This document shows, in pieces, positions 25,984 through 33,952 of a stretch of 64,000 nt of DNA. Source of the DNA: Streptomyces sp. MNU76 (lineage in GTDB: Bacteria > Actinomycetota > Actinomycetes > Streptomycetales > Streptomycetaceae); assembly GCF_020982545.1 (NCBI RefSeq), contig NZ_JAJKLK010000024.1, positions 310,001 through 374,000 of the forward strand, given 5' to 3'. Numbering within the stretch: the stretch's first letter is position 1; each line of letters starts with the position of its first letter. The translations under genes were made by a program, and so were the position numbers. The notes beneath the pieces are model-generated. The model saw nothing but the letters and a program-made list of their open reading frames with translations, ran no database searches and was not told where the DNA came from.

Positions 25984-26318
25984 ACGGTTGGCTCCTATGG
26001 ATCCTGATATCGGTGGTGCCGTTCCTGCTCGCCAGTATTGTCCTTCCGGCCATCCTGACGTGCACCGGCCCCGTCCGCACTGCGCGGCCTGCCGGGCTTG
26101 AGTACGCAGGAAGAGCCCTACCTGCCTCAATGGGGCGCGCAACCCGATGCGTTGCGCGCCGTCCCTGGTCACTCGCGCGCCGGACGGGAGCACTTACGCG
26201 CCGGATCAGGTCGCTTACCCGCCACACACGGGACGGGAGCGGCTGAATTTTCGTCTTGTCCTGGCCGGTTCGTGGCGCTTACTTTTGCGGCTCACTGCAT
26301 AGGCGAGGGGGATACTCC
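25984..26318. promoter_or_regulatory. Divergent promoter region between gnd and the wall hydrolase gene
   Basis: This 335-nt gap must hold promoters for both genes. It contains a perfect 10-bp inverted repeat at 26134-26160 (GGCGCGCAAC, loop CCGATGC, GTTGCGCGCC). No T-run follows, so it could be an operator or attenuator. I looked for the c-di-AMP (ydaO-type) riboswitch known upstream of some Streptomyces rpf genes and could not identify its conserved segments. Confidence 0.5.
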
Positions 26319-27464
26319 ATGGCCGTACGCGGTCGGCACCGGCGGTACCAACCGAACAGGATCAACCGCGCCTCACTCACCGTCACGGCGGGCGGCGCGG
26401 GGATGGCGCTCCCGCTGATGGGCACCGGCGTCGCGGAAGCGGCCGATGTCGAGACCTGGGACAAGGTCGCGGCATGTGAGTCCACCAACGACTGGAACAT
26501 CAACACAGGCAACGGCTACTACGGCGGCCTGCAGTTCAGCCAGTCCACGTGGGAGGCCTTCGGCGGTACGGCGTACGCCGCCCGCGCGGATCTGGCCACC
26601 AAGGAACAGCAGATCGCGATCGCCGAGAAGGTCCTCGACGGCCAGGGCCCCGACGCCTGGCCCGTCTGCTCGCAGCGCGCGGGCCTCACCCGCGGCGGCG
26701 ACGGGCCCACCCGCCAGATCGAGGACGTGAAGCCCCAGACCACGCCCCAGTCGCAGGCCGGCAAGGTCGAGATGTACACCGTGGTCCGTGGCGACACCCT
26801 CTCCGAGATCGCCGACTTCCAGGACGTCAGGGGCGGTTGGCGCAAGCTCTACGAGGCCAACCGCAGGACCATAGGGTCCGACCCGGACGTGATAATCCCT
26901 GGCCAGCGCCTGAGCCTGCACACGGCCGGCCAGAAGAAGGAACAGAAACAAGATCAGAAGCACGAACAGAAGCAGGAGAAGAAACAGGAGAAGAAACAGG
27001 AAAAGAAGCAGGGCCAGAAGGAGCAGAAGCAGCAGGCGTCCGACAAGCGGCAGGAGTCGGCGTCCCTCGTCGCTCCCGTGAGCGCTTCCCTCGGCACCCC
27101 CTACCGCGCCTCCGGCTCCTCCTGGTCGAAGGGCTACCACACGGGCGTCGACTTCCCCGTGTCGACCGGCAGCACGGTCAAGTCCGTGGCTGCGGGGGAG
27201 GTGGTCACCTCGGGCTGGGGCGGCTCCTTCGGCTACCAGGTGGTGATCCGGCACGCCGACGGCCGGTACACGCAGTACGCCCATCTGTCGGCGATCTCCG
27301 TGAAGGCCGGGCAGAACGTGAGCGCCGGCCAGCGCATAGGCCGGTCCGGTTCCACGGGCAACAGCTCGGGCCCGCATCTGCACTTCGAGGTGCGGACGGG
27401 GCCCGGCTTCGGCAGCGACATCGATCCGATCGCCTATCTACGGGCGGGAGGGGTTCGGATCTAG
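26319..27464 (+). CDS. Resuscitation-promoting factor/LysM/M23 cell-wall hydrolase
   Basis: A secreted, three-domain peptidoglycan enzyme of 381 residues. A signal peptide (to about residue 41) is followed by an Rpf transglycosylase-like domain with catalytic Glu54 in AACESTNDWN and the GGLQFSQSTW block. A LysM domain spans about 152-200 (YTVVRGDTLSEIA). A charged KQE-repeat linker covers about 206-245 (QKQEKKQEKKQEKKQ). The C-terminal M23/LytM endopeptidase carries HTGVDF at 274-279 and PHLHFE, the two zinc motifs. Rpf-type proteins aid spore germination and growth resumption by cutting glycan, while M23 cuts peptide crosslinks. ATG 26319 has GAGGGGG upstream. A hairpin at 27471-27497 ends the transcript. 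Confidence 0.92.
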   Translation: MAVRGRHRRYQPNRINRASLTVTAGGAGMALPLMGTGVAEAADVETWDKVAACESTNDWNINTGNGYYGGLQFSQSTWEAFGGTAYAARADLATKEQQIAIAEKVLDGQGPDAWPVCSQRAGLTRGGDGPTRQIEDVKPQTTPQSQAGKVEMYTVVRGDTLSEIADFQDVRGGWRKLYEANRRTIGSDPDVIIPGQRLSLHTAGQKKEQKQDQKHEQKQEKKQEKKQEKKQGQKEQKQQASDKRQESASLVAPVSASLGTPYRASGSSWSKGYHTGVDFPVSTGSTVKSVAAGEVVTSGWGGSFGYQVVIRHADGRYTQYAHLSAISVKAGQNVSAGQRIGRSGSTGNSSGPHLHFEVRTGPGFGSDIDPIAYLRAGGVRI

Positions 27465-27470
27465 CGTGGT

Positions 27471-27497
27471 GCGGGAGGCCCGGTCCGGGCCTCCCGC
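27471..27497. terminator. Bidirectional terminator
   Basis: A perfect 13-bp stem (GCGGGAGGCCCGG / CCGGGCCTCCCGC) around a single T, lying between the converging wall-hydrolase and EamA genes and abutting the EamA stop. It probably ends both. Confidence 0.7.
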
Positions 27498-28676
27498 TCA
27501 GGATTTCACGTGGTCGCGATGCCGGTCCAGGAGTGCCCTCGGCATGTACGGCCCGCCGTGGAAGGGTAGCGGCAGCAGGTTGCCGGGCAGGGCGTCGTCC
27601 TCGTACTCCGGCTTGTACTCCGGCGTCCGCCCGAGGAACGGGGCCGGTACGACCACGGACTTGTCCAGGTCGATCCCGCCCTCGACCCTCTCCGGCGCCC
27701 CGAAGGTCTGGTGCGGCAGACCCGCGAGCAGCTTCTCCACGGTGAGCGACTCCGGGTCGACGCCGACCGCCGCACGCCCGGGGACCGCCGCCGGTTGCCC
27801 GACGGACGGGACCGGCCGTCGCTCGTCGTCCCGCTCCGTCCGCACCTCGTCGCCGAGCCGCTCGGTGGTCAGCAGGATCAGACCGCCCGCCGCGACGACA
27901 CCGCAGCCCAGGGCGAGCAGGGTGCCGGTCGTGCCGTAGCGGAACGTCTCGCCGAACATCGTGATGCCGACCGCGGCCGCCACCACCGGGTTCACCACGG
28001 TCAGGGTGGCGAGCGGGGCCGCCAGGCCGCCGCCCCGGTAGGCGGCCTGGGACAGCAGCAGACCGGCCGTCGCGAAGACGCCGATGACCGCGAGGGTCGG
28101 CAGGTCGGCGAGCGCGACGCCGTCCGTCCAGTCGACGGTGGCCGTCTTGGTGAAGACCGAGGACATGCCGAACGCGACACCGGAGGCGACCGCGAGCAGA
28201 ATGCTGCGGACCGCCGGGTGCCGGTGCACGGCGCGTGCCGCCACCATCAGCGTGGCCACCGCGCCCCCGCTGACCACGCCGACCAGCACCCGCTGGATGT
28301 CGCCCAGCGACTGGGCGTCGGCCGAGCCGACCAGGGAGAGCAGACCCGCGAGACCCACCGTTGCCATGATCGCGCCCCGCCAGGCCGTCGCACCGGCCCT
28401 GCGGCCCACGAAGAGCGCCGCCATGGGCAGGGCGAAGACGATGGTCAGCGCGCCGAGCGGCTGCACCAGGCTCAGCGGGCCGTAGGCCAGAGCCACCACG
28501 TGCAGCAGCCCGCCGAGGCCGTTGAGGCCGACGGCGGCCCACCACCCCGGCCGGCGCAGCGGCGCGTAGGACTGGCCGGGCAGGGACACCGCGACGCGCT
28601 CCTGGACGATCGCCCCGCCCGCGTAGGCCACGGCGGAGACGAACGACAGCAGTACGGACAACGCGAGGGCGCTCAT
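27498..28676 (-). CDS. EamA/DMT-family transporter
   Basis: A 392-residue membrane protein with about ten helices in two repeated halves, starting MSALALSVLLSFVSAVAYAG. GPLSLVQPLGALTIVFALPM in the first half and APLATLTVVNPVVAAAVGIT in the second are the paired drug/metabolite-type helices. A long cytoplasmic tail (about 95 residues: RTERDDERRPVPS onward) is unusual for the family and ends in RHRDHVKS. The substrate is unknown; members export amino acids, metabolites or dyes, and this group (DMT with long tail) is common in Streptomyces. ATG 28676 is used; an upstream start at 28787 adds an Arg-rich stretch with no membrane character. Confidence 0.82.
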   Translation of the reverse strand: MSALALSVLLSFVSAVAYAGGAIVQERVAVSLPGQSYAPLRRPGWWAAVGLNGLGGLLHVVALAYGPLSLVQPLGALTIVFALPMAALFVGRRAGATAWRGAIMATVGLAGLLSLVGSADAQSLGDIQRVLVGVVSGGAVATLMVAARAVHRHPAVRSILLAVASGVAFGMSSVFTKTATVDWTDGVALADLPTLAVIGVFATAGLLLSQAAYRGGGLAAPLATLTVVNPVVAAAVGITMFGETFRYGTTGTLLALGCGVVAAGGLILLTTERLGDEVRTERDDERRPVPSVGQPAAVPGRAAVGVDPESLTVEKLLAGLPHQTFGAPERVEGGIDLDKSVVVPAPFLGRTPEYKPEYEDDALPGNLLPLPFHGGPYMPRALLDRHRDHVKS

Positions 28677-28853
28677 GTGCGGCTCCTCAGCGAGGCGCGG
28701 GGGCTCCAGCCCCGGCGCGGTGAACGCTCGGCTCTCATGGTGACCACGATGCCTCGGATGGGCGTCGGCGTCGTCGTACCTCAGCACTCAATAGGTCCTA
28801 CTGCCGTTGGAGTACGAGGGGCCCGTCGTCATCCCTGAGGGGGGCGACACGGG

Positions 28854-29645
28854 GTGCACTCCACCGGCTGGACAAGGACCCGGCCCCTGGTACTACTCGT
28901 CCTCGTGGATCACGACCCCGGCCTCGGCGCCCTCTCGTCCCTCGGCGGCTTCTTCGTACTACGCACGGGGCGACCACCGCACGACGGTCCGCCGACGCTC
29001 GCGGAGGCCTACGCGGCACGGGATGCCGATGTGGAACCGGAGGTTTACGCGAATCCGGTAATTTTCCGTGTCCGCAAGGTCGCCCGCAGTCTCCGGGCGC
29101 CCGAGCTCCGGGTGGCCGCGTCCATCGCCCACCTCGGCTTCACCGCCCGCCTGTGGTCGGTGGCCCTGGGGTCGGCCGCCCTGTACGGCCGCGTCCCCGA
29201 CCTCGACCCCCGTCTCCTGCGCTGGGACGCCGACGCGAGCGCCCCCGACGAACTGTGGCTGGCGGAGGTGCGCGGCCTGCCCGCCGAGCGGATTGGCGAG
29301 GTCGTACGGGAGGGCCATCTGGTACCGCTGGCGGCGGCCCTCCGTGCTCAACTGCCGCTTTCCGAGCGGCTGCTGTGGGGGAACGCGGCCTCCGCGCTGA
29401 TGGGCGCCGTGCGTCAGATCGACCGGTGGGCGGCCGTCAACGGCCGTACCGAGGTGGCGAGTCGGGCACGGGCACGCGCCGCCGAGCTGTTCGCGCACCC
29501 CACCCTGGCCGGCACGCTCGACCCGGCCACCCGTCGCCGCCGCAGCTGCTGCCTCTACTACCGGCTGCCCGGCGGCGGACTGTGCGGCGACTGCTGCTTC
29601 GACCGGCCACCCGGTACCGACGCCCGCCCCGACCCTCGCTCCTGA
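28854..29645 (+). CDS. FhuF-like (2Fe-2S) protein
   Basis: The C-terminus carries CCLYYRLPGGGLCGDC, exactly the C-C-x10-C-x2-C pattern of the FhuF ferric-siderophore reductase cluster. The middle part (VAASIAHLGFTARLWSVALG) resembles the helical domain of that family. FhuF proteins reduce iron in imported siderophores at the membrane. The gene is preceded by a GAGGGGGG run before GTG 28854; a GTG at 28908 is an alternative start, since the first residues (HSTGWTRTRPLVLLVLV) look atypical. No siderophore genes adjoin it, so its siderophore partner is unknown. Confidence 0.82.
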   Translation: MHSTGWTRTRPLVLLVLVDHDPGLGALSSLGGFFVLRTGRPPHDGPPTLAEAYAARDADVEPEVYANPVIFRVRKVARSLRAPELRVAASIAHLGFTARLWSVALGSAALYGRVPDLDPRLLRWDADASAPDELWLAEVRGLPAERIGEVVREGHLVPLAAALRAQLPLSERLLWGNAASALMGAVRQIDRWAAVNGRTEVASRARARAAELFAHPTLAGTLDPATRRRRSCCLYYRLPGGGLCGDCCFDRPPGTDARPDPRS

Positions 29646-29741
29646 CCCCGGAGCGTGCGCCCGCGCGAACATCGTGGTCTTCCCCAACTGACCCTTCTGG
29701 GTGACCATGTGGGAACCAGCCGCTGAGACAGGGGGTTCCGG

Positions 29742-30893
29742 GTGCGAGTCGGCCTGCTGACCCGGGAGTATCCGCCCGACGTCTACGGCGGCGCGGGCGT
29801 CCATGTCGAGTTCCTCGCCCACGAGTTGCGATCCCTGGTCGATCTCGACGTGCACTGCTGGGGAGAGGGCGCCGCCGGTGGTGTCGTGCGCCACCGGCCC
29901 TGGTCCGCGCTCGACGGCGCCAACGACGCGCTGCGCACCTTCTCCGTGGACCTCTCCGTCGCCGCCGGCCTCCAGGGCCGCGAACTGGTCCACTCGCACA
30001 CCTGGTACGCCAACCTGGCCGGCCACCTCGGCAAACTGCTGCACGGTGTCCCACACGTGATGACCGCCCACTCGCTGGAACCGCTGCGCCCCTGGAAGGC
30101 CGAGCAACTCGGCGGCGGCTACGCCCTGTCCAGCTGGGCCGAGCGCACCGCGATCGAGTCCGCCGACGCGGTGATCGCCGTCTCCGGCGCCATGCGCGAC
30201 GACATCCTCGGCTGCTACCCCGCCCTGGACCCGGCGCGGCTCCATGTCGTGCACAACGGCATCGACACCTCGCTCTACCGGCCGGACCACGGAACGGACG
30301 TCCTCGACCGCCTCGGCGTCGACCCCGGCCGTCCGTACGTCCTGTTCGTCGGCCGTATCACCCGGCAGAAGGGCGTGCCCCACCTGCTGCGCGCCGTGCG
30401 GGACATCGATCCGGCCGCGCAGGTCGTGCTCTGCGCGGGCGCCCCCGACACCCCGGAGATCGACCAGGAGTTCCGCGACCTCTTCGCGGAACTGAGCCGC
30501 GTGCGCAAGGGCCTGCTCTGGATACCGCAGATGCTGCCCCGCCCGGACGTGATACAGCTTCTCACCCATGCGGCGGTGTTCGTCTGCCCGTCGGTGTACG
30601 AGCCGCTCGGTATTGTCAACCTGGAGGCCATGGCATGTGGGACGGCCGTGGTGGCCTCGCGGGTCGGAGGTATACCGGAAGTGGTGGAGCACGGTGTCAC
30701 GGGCCTCCTCGTACCGACCGATGACGACTTTGGAGACGGACTGGCCCGGGCCCTGGACTCGGTGCTCGCCGACCCCGCGACGGCCGCCCGGATGGGCGAG
30801 GCCGGCCGGGAGCGCGCGGTGCGGGAGTTCGGCTGGGACGCGGTGGCCCGGCGGACCGTCCGGCTTTATGAGGAAGTCCTCGAACAGGGGTAG
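29742..30893 (+). CDS. glgA: GT4 glycogen/alpha-maltose-1-phosphate synthase
   Basis: A family-GT4 glycosyltransferase of 383 residues in the GlgA/GlgM group: N-terminal GLLTREYPPDVYGGAGVHVE, sugar-nucleotide domain VLFVGRITRQKGVPHLL, and the C-terminal PSVYEPLGIVNLEAMACG motif with the two Glu residues of the donor site. In mycobacteria the closest enzyme (Rv1212c, GlgM) makes maltose-1-phosphate from ADP-glucose for the GlgE pathway; Streptomyces also uses GlgE, so that role is likely here. Start GTG 29742 follows AGGGGGTT. glgC lies 55 nt downstream in the same direction. Confidence 0.9.
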   Translation: MRVGLLTREYPPDVYGGAGVHVEFLAHELRSLVDLDVHCWGEGAAGGVVRHRPWSALDGANDALRTFSVDLSVAAGLQGRELVHSHTWYANLAGHLGKLLHGVPHVMTAHSLEPLRPWKAEQLGGGYALSSWAERTAIESADAVIAVSGAMRDDILGCYPALDPARLHVVHNGIDTSLYRPDHGTDVLDRLGVDPGRPYVLFVGRITRQKGVPHLLRAVRDIDPAAQVVLCAGAPDTPEIDQEFRDLFAELSRVRKGLLWIPQMLPRPDVIQLLTHAAVFVCPSVYEPLGIVNLEAMACGTAVVASRVGGIPEVVEHGVTGLLVPTDDDFGDGLARALDSVLADPATAARMGEAGRERAVREFGWDAVARRTVRLYEEVLEQG

Positions 30894-30948
30894 TCACAGA
30901 GCAGTCAGGATCAGCGTTCGGCACGACCGGGCGTAGAGGGGCGGCGGC

Positions 30949-32169
30949 ATGCGGCGCGGTGGACCTTCGGTGCTGGGAATCGTACTGGCGGGCGGTGAGG
31001 GCAAGAGGCTGATGCCTCTCACGGCCGACCGCGCGAAACCAGCGGTGACCTTCGGCGGTACGTACCGCCTGGTGGACTTCGTCCTGTCCAATCTCGTCAA
31101 CGCGGACATCCTGCGCATCTGCGTGCTCACGCAGTACAAGTCGCACTCGCTCGACCGGCACATCACCACGACCTGGCGGATGTCGAGCCTGCTGGGCAAC
31201 TACGTCACCCCGGTCCCGGCCCAGCAGCGGCTCGGCCCGCGCTGGTACCTGGGCAGCGCCGACGCCCTCCTGCAGTCCCTGAACCTGGTCCACGACGAAC
31301 AGCCCGAGTACGTGGCCGTGTTCGGCGCCGACCACGTGTACCGCATGGACCCCCGCCAGATGCTGGCGCAGCACATCGAGGGCGGCGCGGGTGTGACGGT
31401 GGCCGGTATCCGGGTGCCGCGCGGGGAGTCGTCCTCCTTCGGAGTGATCACGCCCGGCTCCGACGGCCGGACCGTCGAACGCTTCCTGGAGAAGCCGGCC
31501 GACCCGCCGGGCCTGGTCGACGACCCCGAATGCGTGTTCGCCTCGATGGGCAACTACATCTTCACCACCAAGGCCCTGGTGGAGGCGCTCCAGCGGGACG
31601 CGGAGGACGAGGACTCCGTCCACGACATGGGCGGCTCGATCCTGCCCCAGCTCACCGAGCGGGGGGAGGCCCAGCTGTACGACTTCAGCGCCAACCACGT
31701 GCCGGGCGAGACCACCCGTGACCAGGGCTACTGGCGGGACGTCGGCACCCTCGACGCCTACTACGACGCCCATATGGACCTCATCGCCGAGCGCCCCGCC
31801 TTCAACCTCTTCAACCGCAGCTGGCCCATCTACACCAGCTCGGGCCAGCTCTCCCCGGCCCGTTTCAACGCGGGCGGGATGGCGAGTGAGTCGATCATCA
31901 GCGCGGGCTGTCTGATCCGCGGCCAGGTCACACGGTCGGTGCTCTCCCCGGGGGTCGTCGTGGACCCGGGCGCGGTCGTCCAGGGCTCGGTCCTGCACGA
32001 CAACGTCCACATCGGGCGGGGCGCGGTCGTCCGGGGAGCCGTGCTCGACAAGAACGTCCAGGTGCCCCCGGGCGCCACCATCGGAGTCAACCCCGAACGG
32101 GACGCCGAGCTGTACACCGTCTCCCGGGGCGGGGTCATCGCGTTGGGCAAGGGGCAGCAGGTGTCGTAG
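30949..32169 (+). CDS. glgC: Glucose-1-phosphate adenylyltransferase (ADP-glucose pyrophosphorylase)
   Basis: It makes ADP-glucose from glucose-1-phosphate and ATP, the committed step toward glycogen. The 406-residue protein begins with the nucleotidyltransferase signature VLGIVLAGGEGKRLMPLT and DRAKPAVTFGGTYRLVDFVL. The metal/substrate region VFGADHVYRMD and the family block TTRDQGYWRDVGTLDAYYDA are present. The left-handed beta-helix repeats follow (SIISAGCLIRGQVTRSVLSP and on). Together with glgA just upstream it forms an ADP-glucose and maltose-1-phosphate unit. A hairpin at 32222-32247 probably ends the transcript. Confidence 0.95.
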   Translation: MRRGGPSVLGIVLAGGEGKRLMPLTADRAKPAVTFGGTYRLVDFVLSNLVNADILRICVLTQYKSHSLDRHITTTWRMSSLLGNYVTPVPAQQRLGPRWYLGSADALLQSLNLVHDEQPEYVAVFGADHVYRMDPRQMLAQHIEGGAGVTVAGIRVPRGESSSFGVITPGSDGRTVERFLEKPADPPGLVDDPECVFASMGNYIFTTKALVEALQRDAEDEDSVHDMGGSILPQLTERGEAQLYDFSANHVPGETTRDQGYWRDVGTLDAYYDAHMDLIAERPAFNLFNRSWPIYTSSGQLSPARFNAGGMASESIISAGCLIRGQVTRSVLSPGVVVDPGAVVQGSVLHDNVHIGRGAVVRGAVLDKNVQVPPGATIGVNPERDAELYTVSRGGVIALGKGQQVS

Positions 32170-32221
32170 GCCGGGCACCTAGCCCTTCAGGGTGACCGCA
32201 GTGCACACAGATGTCCCATGG

Positions 32222-32247
32222 GTCCCGCCTTTTCTCGGAGGCGGGAC
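32222..32247 (+). terminator. Probable terminator after glgC
   Basis: GTCCCGCC, a 10-nt T-rich loop, GGCGGGAC: an 8-bp perfect stem 53 nt after the stop codon. Only a short TT follows. Confidence 0.55.
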
Positions 32248-32347
32248 TTAACCTGTTGTTAACTGTGCGTAGCTTGATCGCACTTGACCGTAATCGGGCA
32301 ACGGCGATTGACTACCGACTCACCCGTCGTCGACGCGAGGCAAGCCA

Positions 32348-33694
32348 TTGACTTCTGACCTGCTCGCCCCCCTCGACCTTGCGTTCTGGAACATCGAGTC
32401 CGCCGAACACCCCATGCACCTGGCCGCCCTCGGCGTCTTCACGGCGAACTCGCCCACCGCGGGCGCGCATGCCGCCGAGCTGCTCGCCACGCGGGCCGCC
32501 GCGGTGCCCGCGCTGCGGATGCGGATCCGGGACGTGTGGCTCCCGGACGTCCGGCTGCCCCTGGCGTTCGGCGGCGCGACCCGGGAGCCCGTCGCCGACT
32601 TCGAGCCCTTCGACCACGTACGGCTGCACGCGCCGGCCGCCGACTTCCACGCCGTGGCCGGACGGCTGATGGAGCGCCCGCTGGAGCGCGGCCGGCCGCC
32701 CTGGGAGGCGCATGTGCTGCCGGGGGAGGACGGCACCTCCTTCGCCGTGCTCTTCAAGTTCCACCACGCCCTCGCCGACGGACTGCGCGCGCTGACGCTC
32801 GCCGCCGCCGTCATGGACCCCATCGACATGCCCGCGCCCCGACCCCGCCCCGCCGAGCCTCCCCGCGGCCTCCTCGACGACGTACGCAAACTCCCCGACC
32901 TGGTCAGGGGCACCCTCTCCGACCTCGGGCGCGCCCTCGACATCGGCGCCTCCGTCGCCCGCACCACGCTCGACGCGAGCCTCGGCGCCCGGTCCCCGGC
33001 CGCGCTGACCTCCGGGGCGAGCGGCACCCGCCGTACCGCCGGGGTGCTCGTGGACCTCGACGACGTGCACCGGATCCGCAAGACCGTCGGCGGCACCGTC
33101 AACGACGTCCTCATCGCCGTGGTGGCGGGCGCGCTGCGCCGGTGGCTGGACGAGCGCGGGGACGGCAGCGAAGGGGTCGCGCCCCGGGCGCTGATCCCGG
33201 TCTCCAAGCGCCGACCGCGCACGGCGCACCCGCAGGGCAACCGGCTCTCCGGGTACCTGATGAAACTGCCGGTGGACGATCCGGACCCGCTGCGCCGGCT
33301 GCGTACCGTGCGAGCGGCGATGGACCGCAACAAGGAGGCGGGGCCCAACCGGGGCGCGGGCGCGGTGGCCCTGCTCGCCGACCACGTGCTGCCGCTCGGT
33401 CACCGGCTCGGAGGGCCGCTGGTCAGTCAGGCCGCGCGCCTCTGGTTCGACATCCTCGTCACCAGCGTCCCCCTGCCCAGCCTCGGCCTCCGGCTCGGCG
33501 GCTGCCCGCTGGCCGAGATCTACCCCCTCGCTCCGCTGGCCCACGGGCAGTCCCTCGCCGTGGCCGTCTCCACGTATCGGGGGAGCGTCCACTACGGGCT
33601 GGTCGCCGACGGGGAGGCGGTCCCGGACCTGGAGCGGCTGGCTGGGGCGGTGACGCGGGAGGTGCGGGAGCTGTTGGCGGCGTGTGAGGTGTGA
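32348..33694 (+). CDS. Wax ester synthase/diacylglycerol acyltransferase (WS/DGAT)
   Basis: WS/DGAT enzymes make triacylglycerol or wax esters from acyl-CoA. The 448-residue protein has the active-site motif HHALADG at about residues 139-145 and the N-terminal start LDLAFWNIESAEHPMHLAAL. The PxxxxN region (PQGNRLSGYLMKLPVDD) and LVTSVPLPSLGLRLGGCPLA are typical. TTG 32348 is supported by GAGG upstream and by agreement with the family start. Triacylglycerol is a carbon store in Streptomyces, so it fits beside glycogen genes. From memory the S. coelicolor homolog is SCO0958. Confidence 0.92.
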   Translation: MTSDLLAPLDLAFWNIESAEHPMHLAALGVFTANSPTAGAHAAELLATRAAAVPALRMRIRDVWLPDVRLPLAFGGATREPVADFEPFDHVRLHAPAADFHAVAGRLMERPLERGRPPWEAHVLPGEDGTSFAVLFKFHHALADGLRALTLAAAVMDPIDMPAPRPRPAEPPRGLLDDVRKLPDLVRGTLSDLGRALDIGASVARTTLDASLGARSPAALTSGASGTRRTAGVLVDLDDVHRIRKTVGGTVNDVLIAVVAGALRRWLDERGDGSEGVAPRALIPVSKRRPRTAHPQGNRLSGYLMKLPVDDPDPLRRLRTVRAAMDRNKEAGPNRGAGAVALLADHVLPLGHRLGGPLVSQAARLWFDILVTSVPLPSLGLRLGGCPLAEIYPLAPLAHGQSLAVAVSTYRGSVHYGLVADGEAVPDLERLAGAVTREVRELLAACEV

Positions 33695-33715
33695 CGGGTG
33701 GAGGTGCGTGGTCGG

Positions 33716-33856
33716 GTGCGGGCCCGGTGGGGCTTCTCGCGCAGTTCCCCGCGCCCCTCAAAGCAACGGCCCCTGCGGGCCCGAAAAGCACGGGGCGCAG
33801 CCCCTGCTTTTCAGGGGCGCGGGGAACTGCGCGAGAAGCCCCCACCGGACCCGCAC
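33716..33856. repeat. Dispersed inverted repeat, family A, copy 1
   Basis: Two arms of about 42 nt (GTGCGGG...CGCGCCCCT, 33716-33758, and AGGGGCG...CCCGCAC, 33813-33856) differ only by one G and one base change. They enclose CAAAGCAACGGCCCCTGCGG and related sequence, itself partly hairpin-forming (AAAAGCA...TGCTTTT). A second member is at 42327-42489. It begins 21 nt after the WS/DGAT stop. Confidence 0.75.
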
Positions 33857-33952
33857 CCGAATTTTGGTCACCACGCCTCCGCTCCGTACAATTTCCCGTT
33901 CGACAGCGGATGCGGCCGGCGCGCCGCACGTGATCAGGGAAACGGCAGCGCG

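Noticed and set aside
25984..26318. c-di-AMP (ydaO) riboswitch upstream of the Rpf-type gene
   Set aside because: Known upstream of some Streptomyces rpf genes, but the conserved segments are not visible here on either strand.
26939..27060. AAGAAACAGG-type tandem repeats taken for a CRISPR or non-coding repeat
   Set aside because: They are in frame inside the wall hydrolase and encode the KQE linker. There are no spacers.
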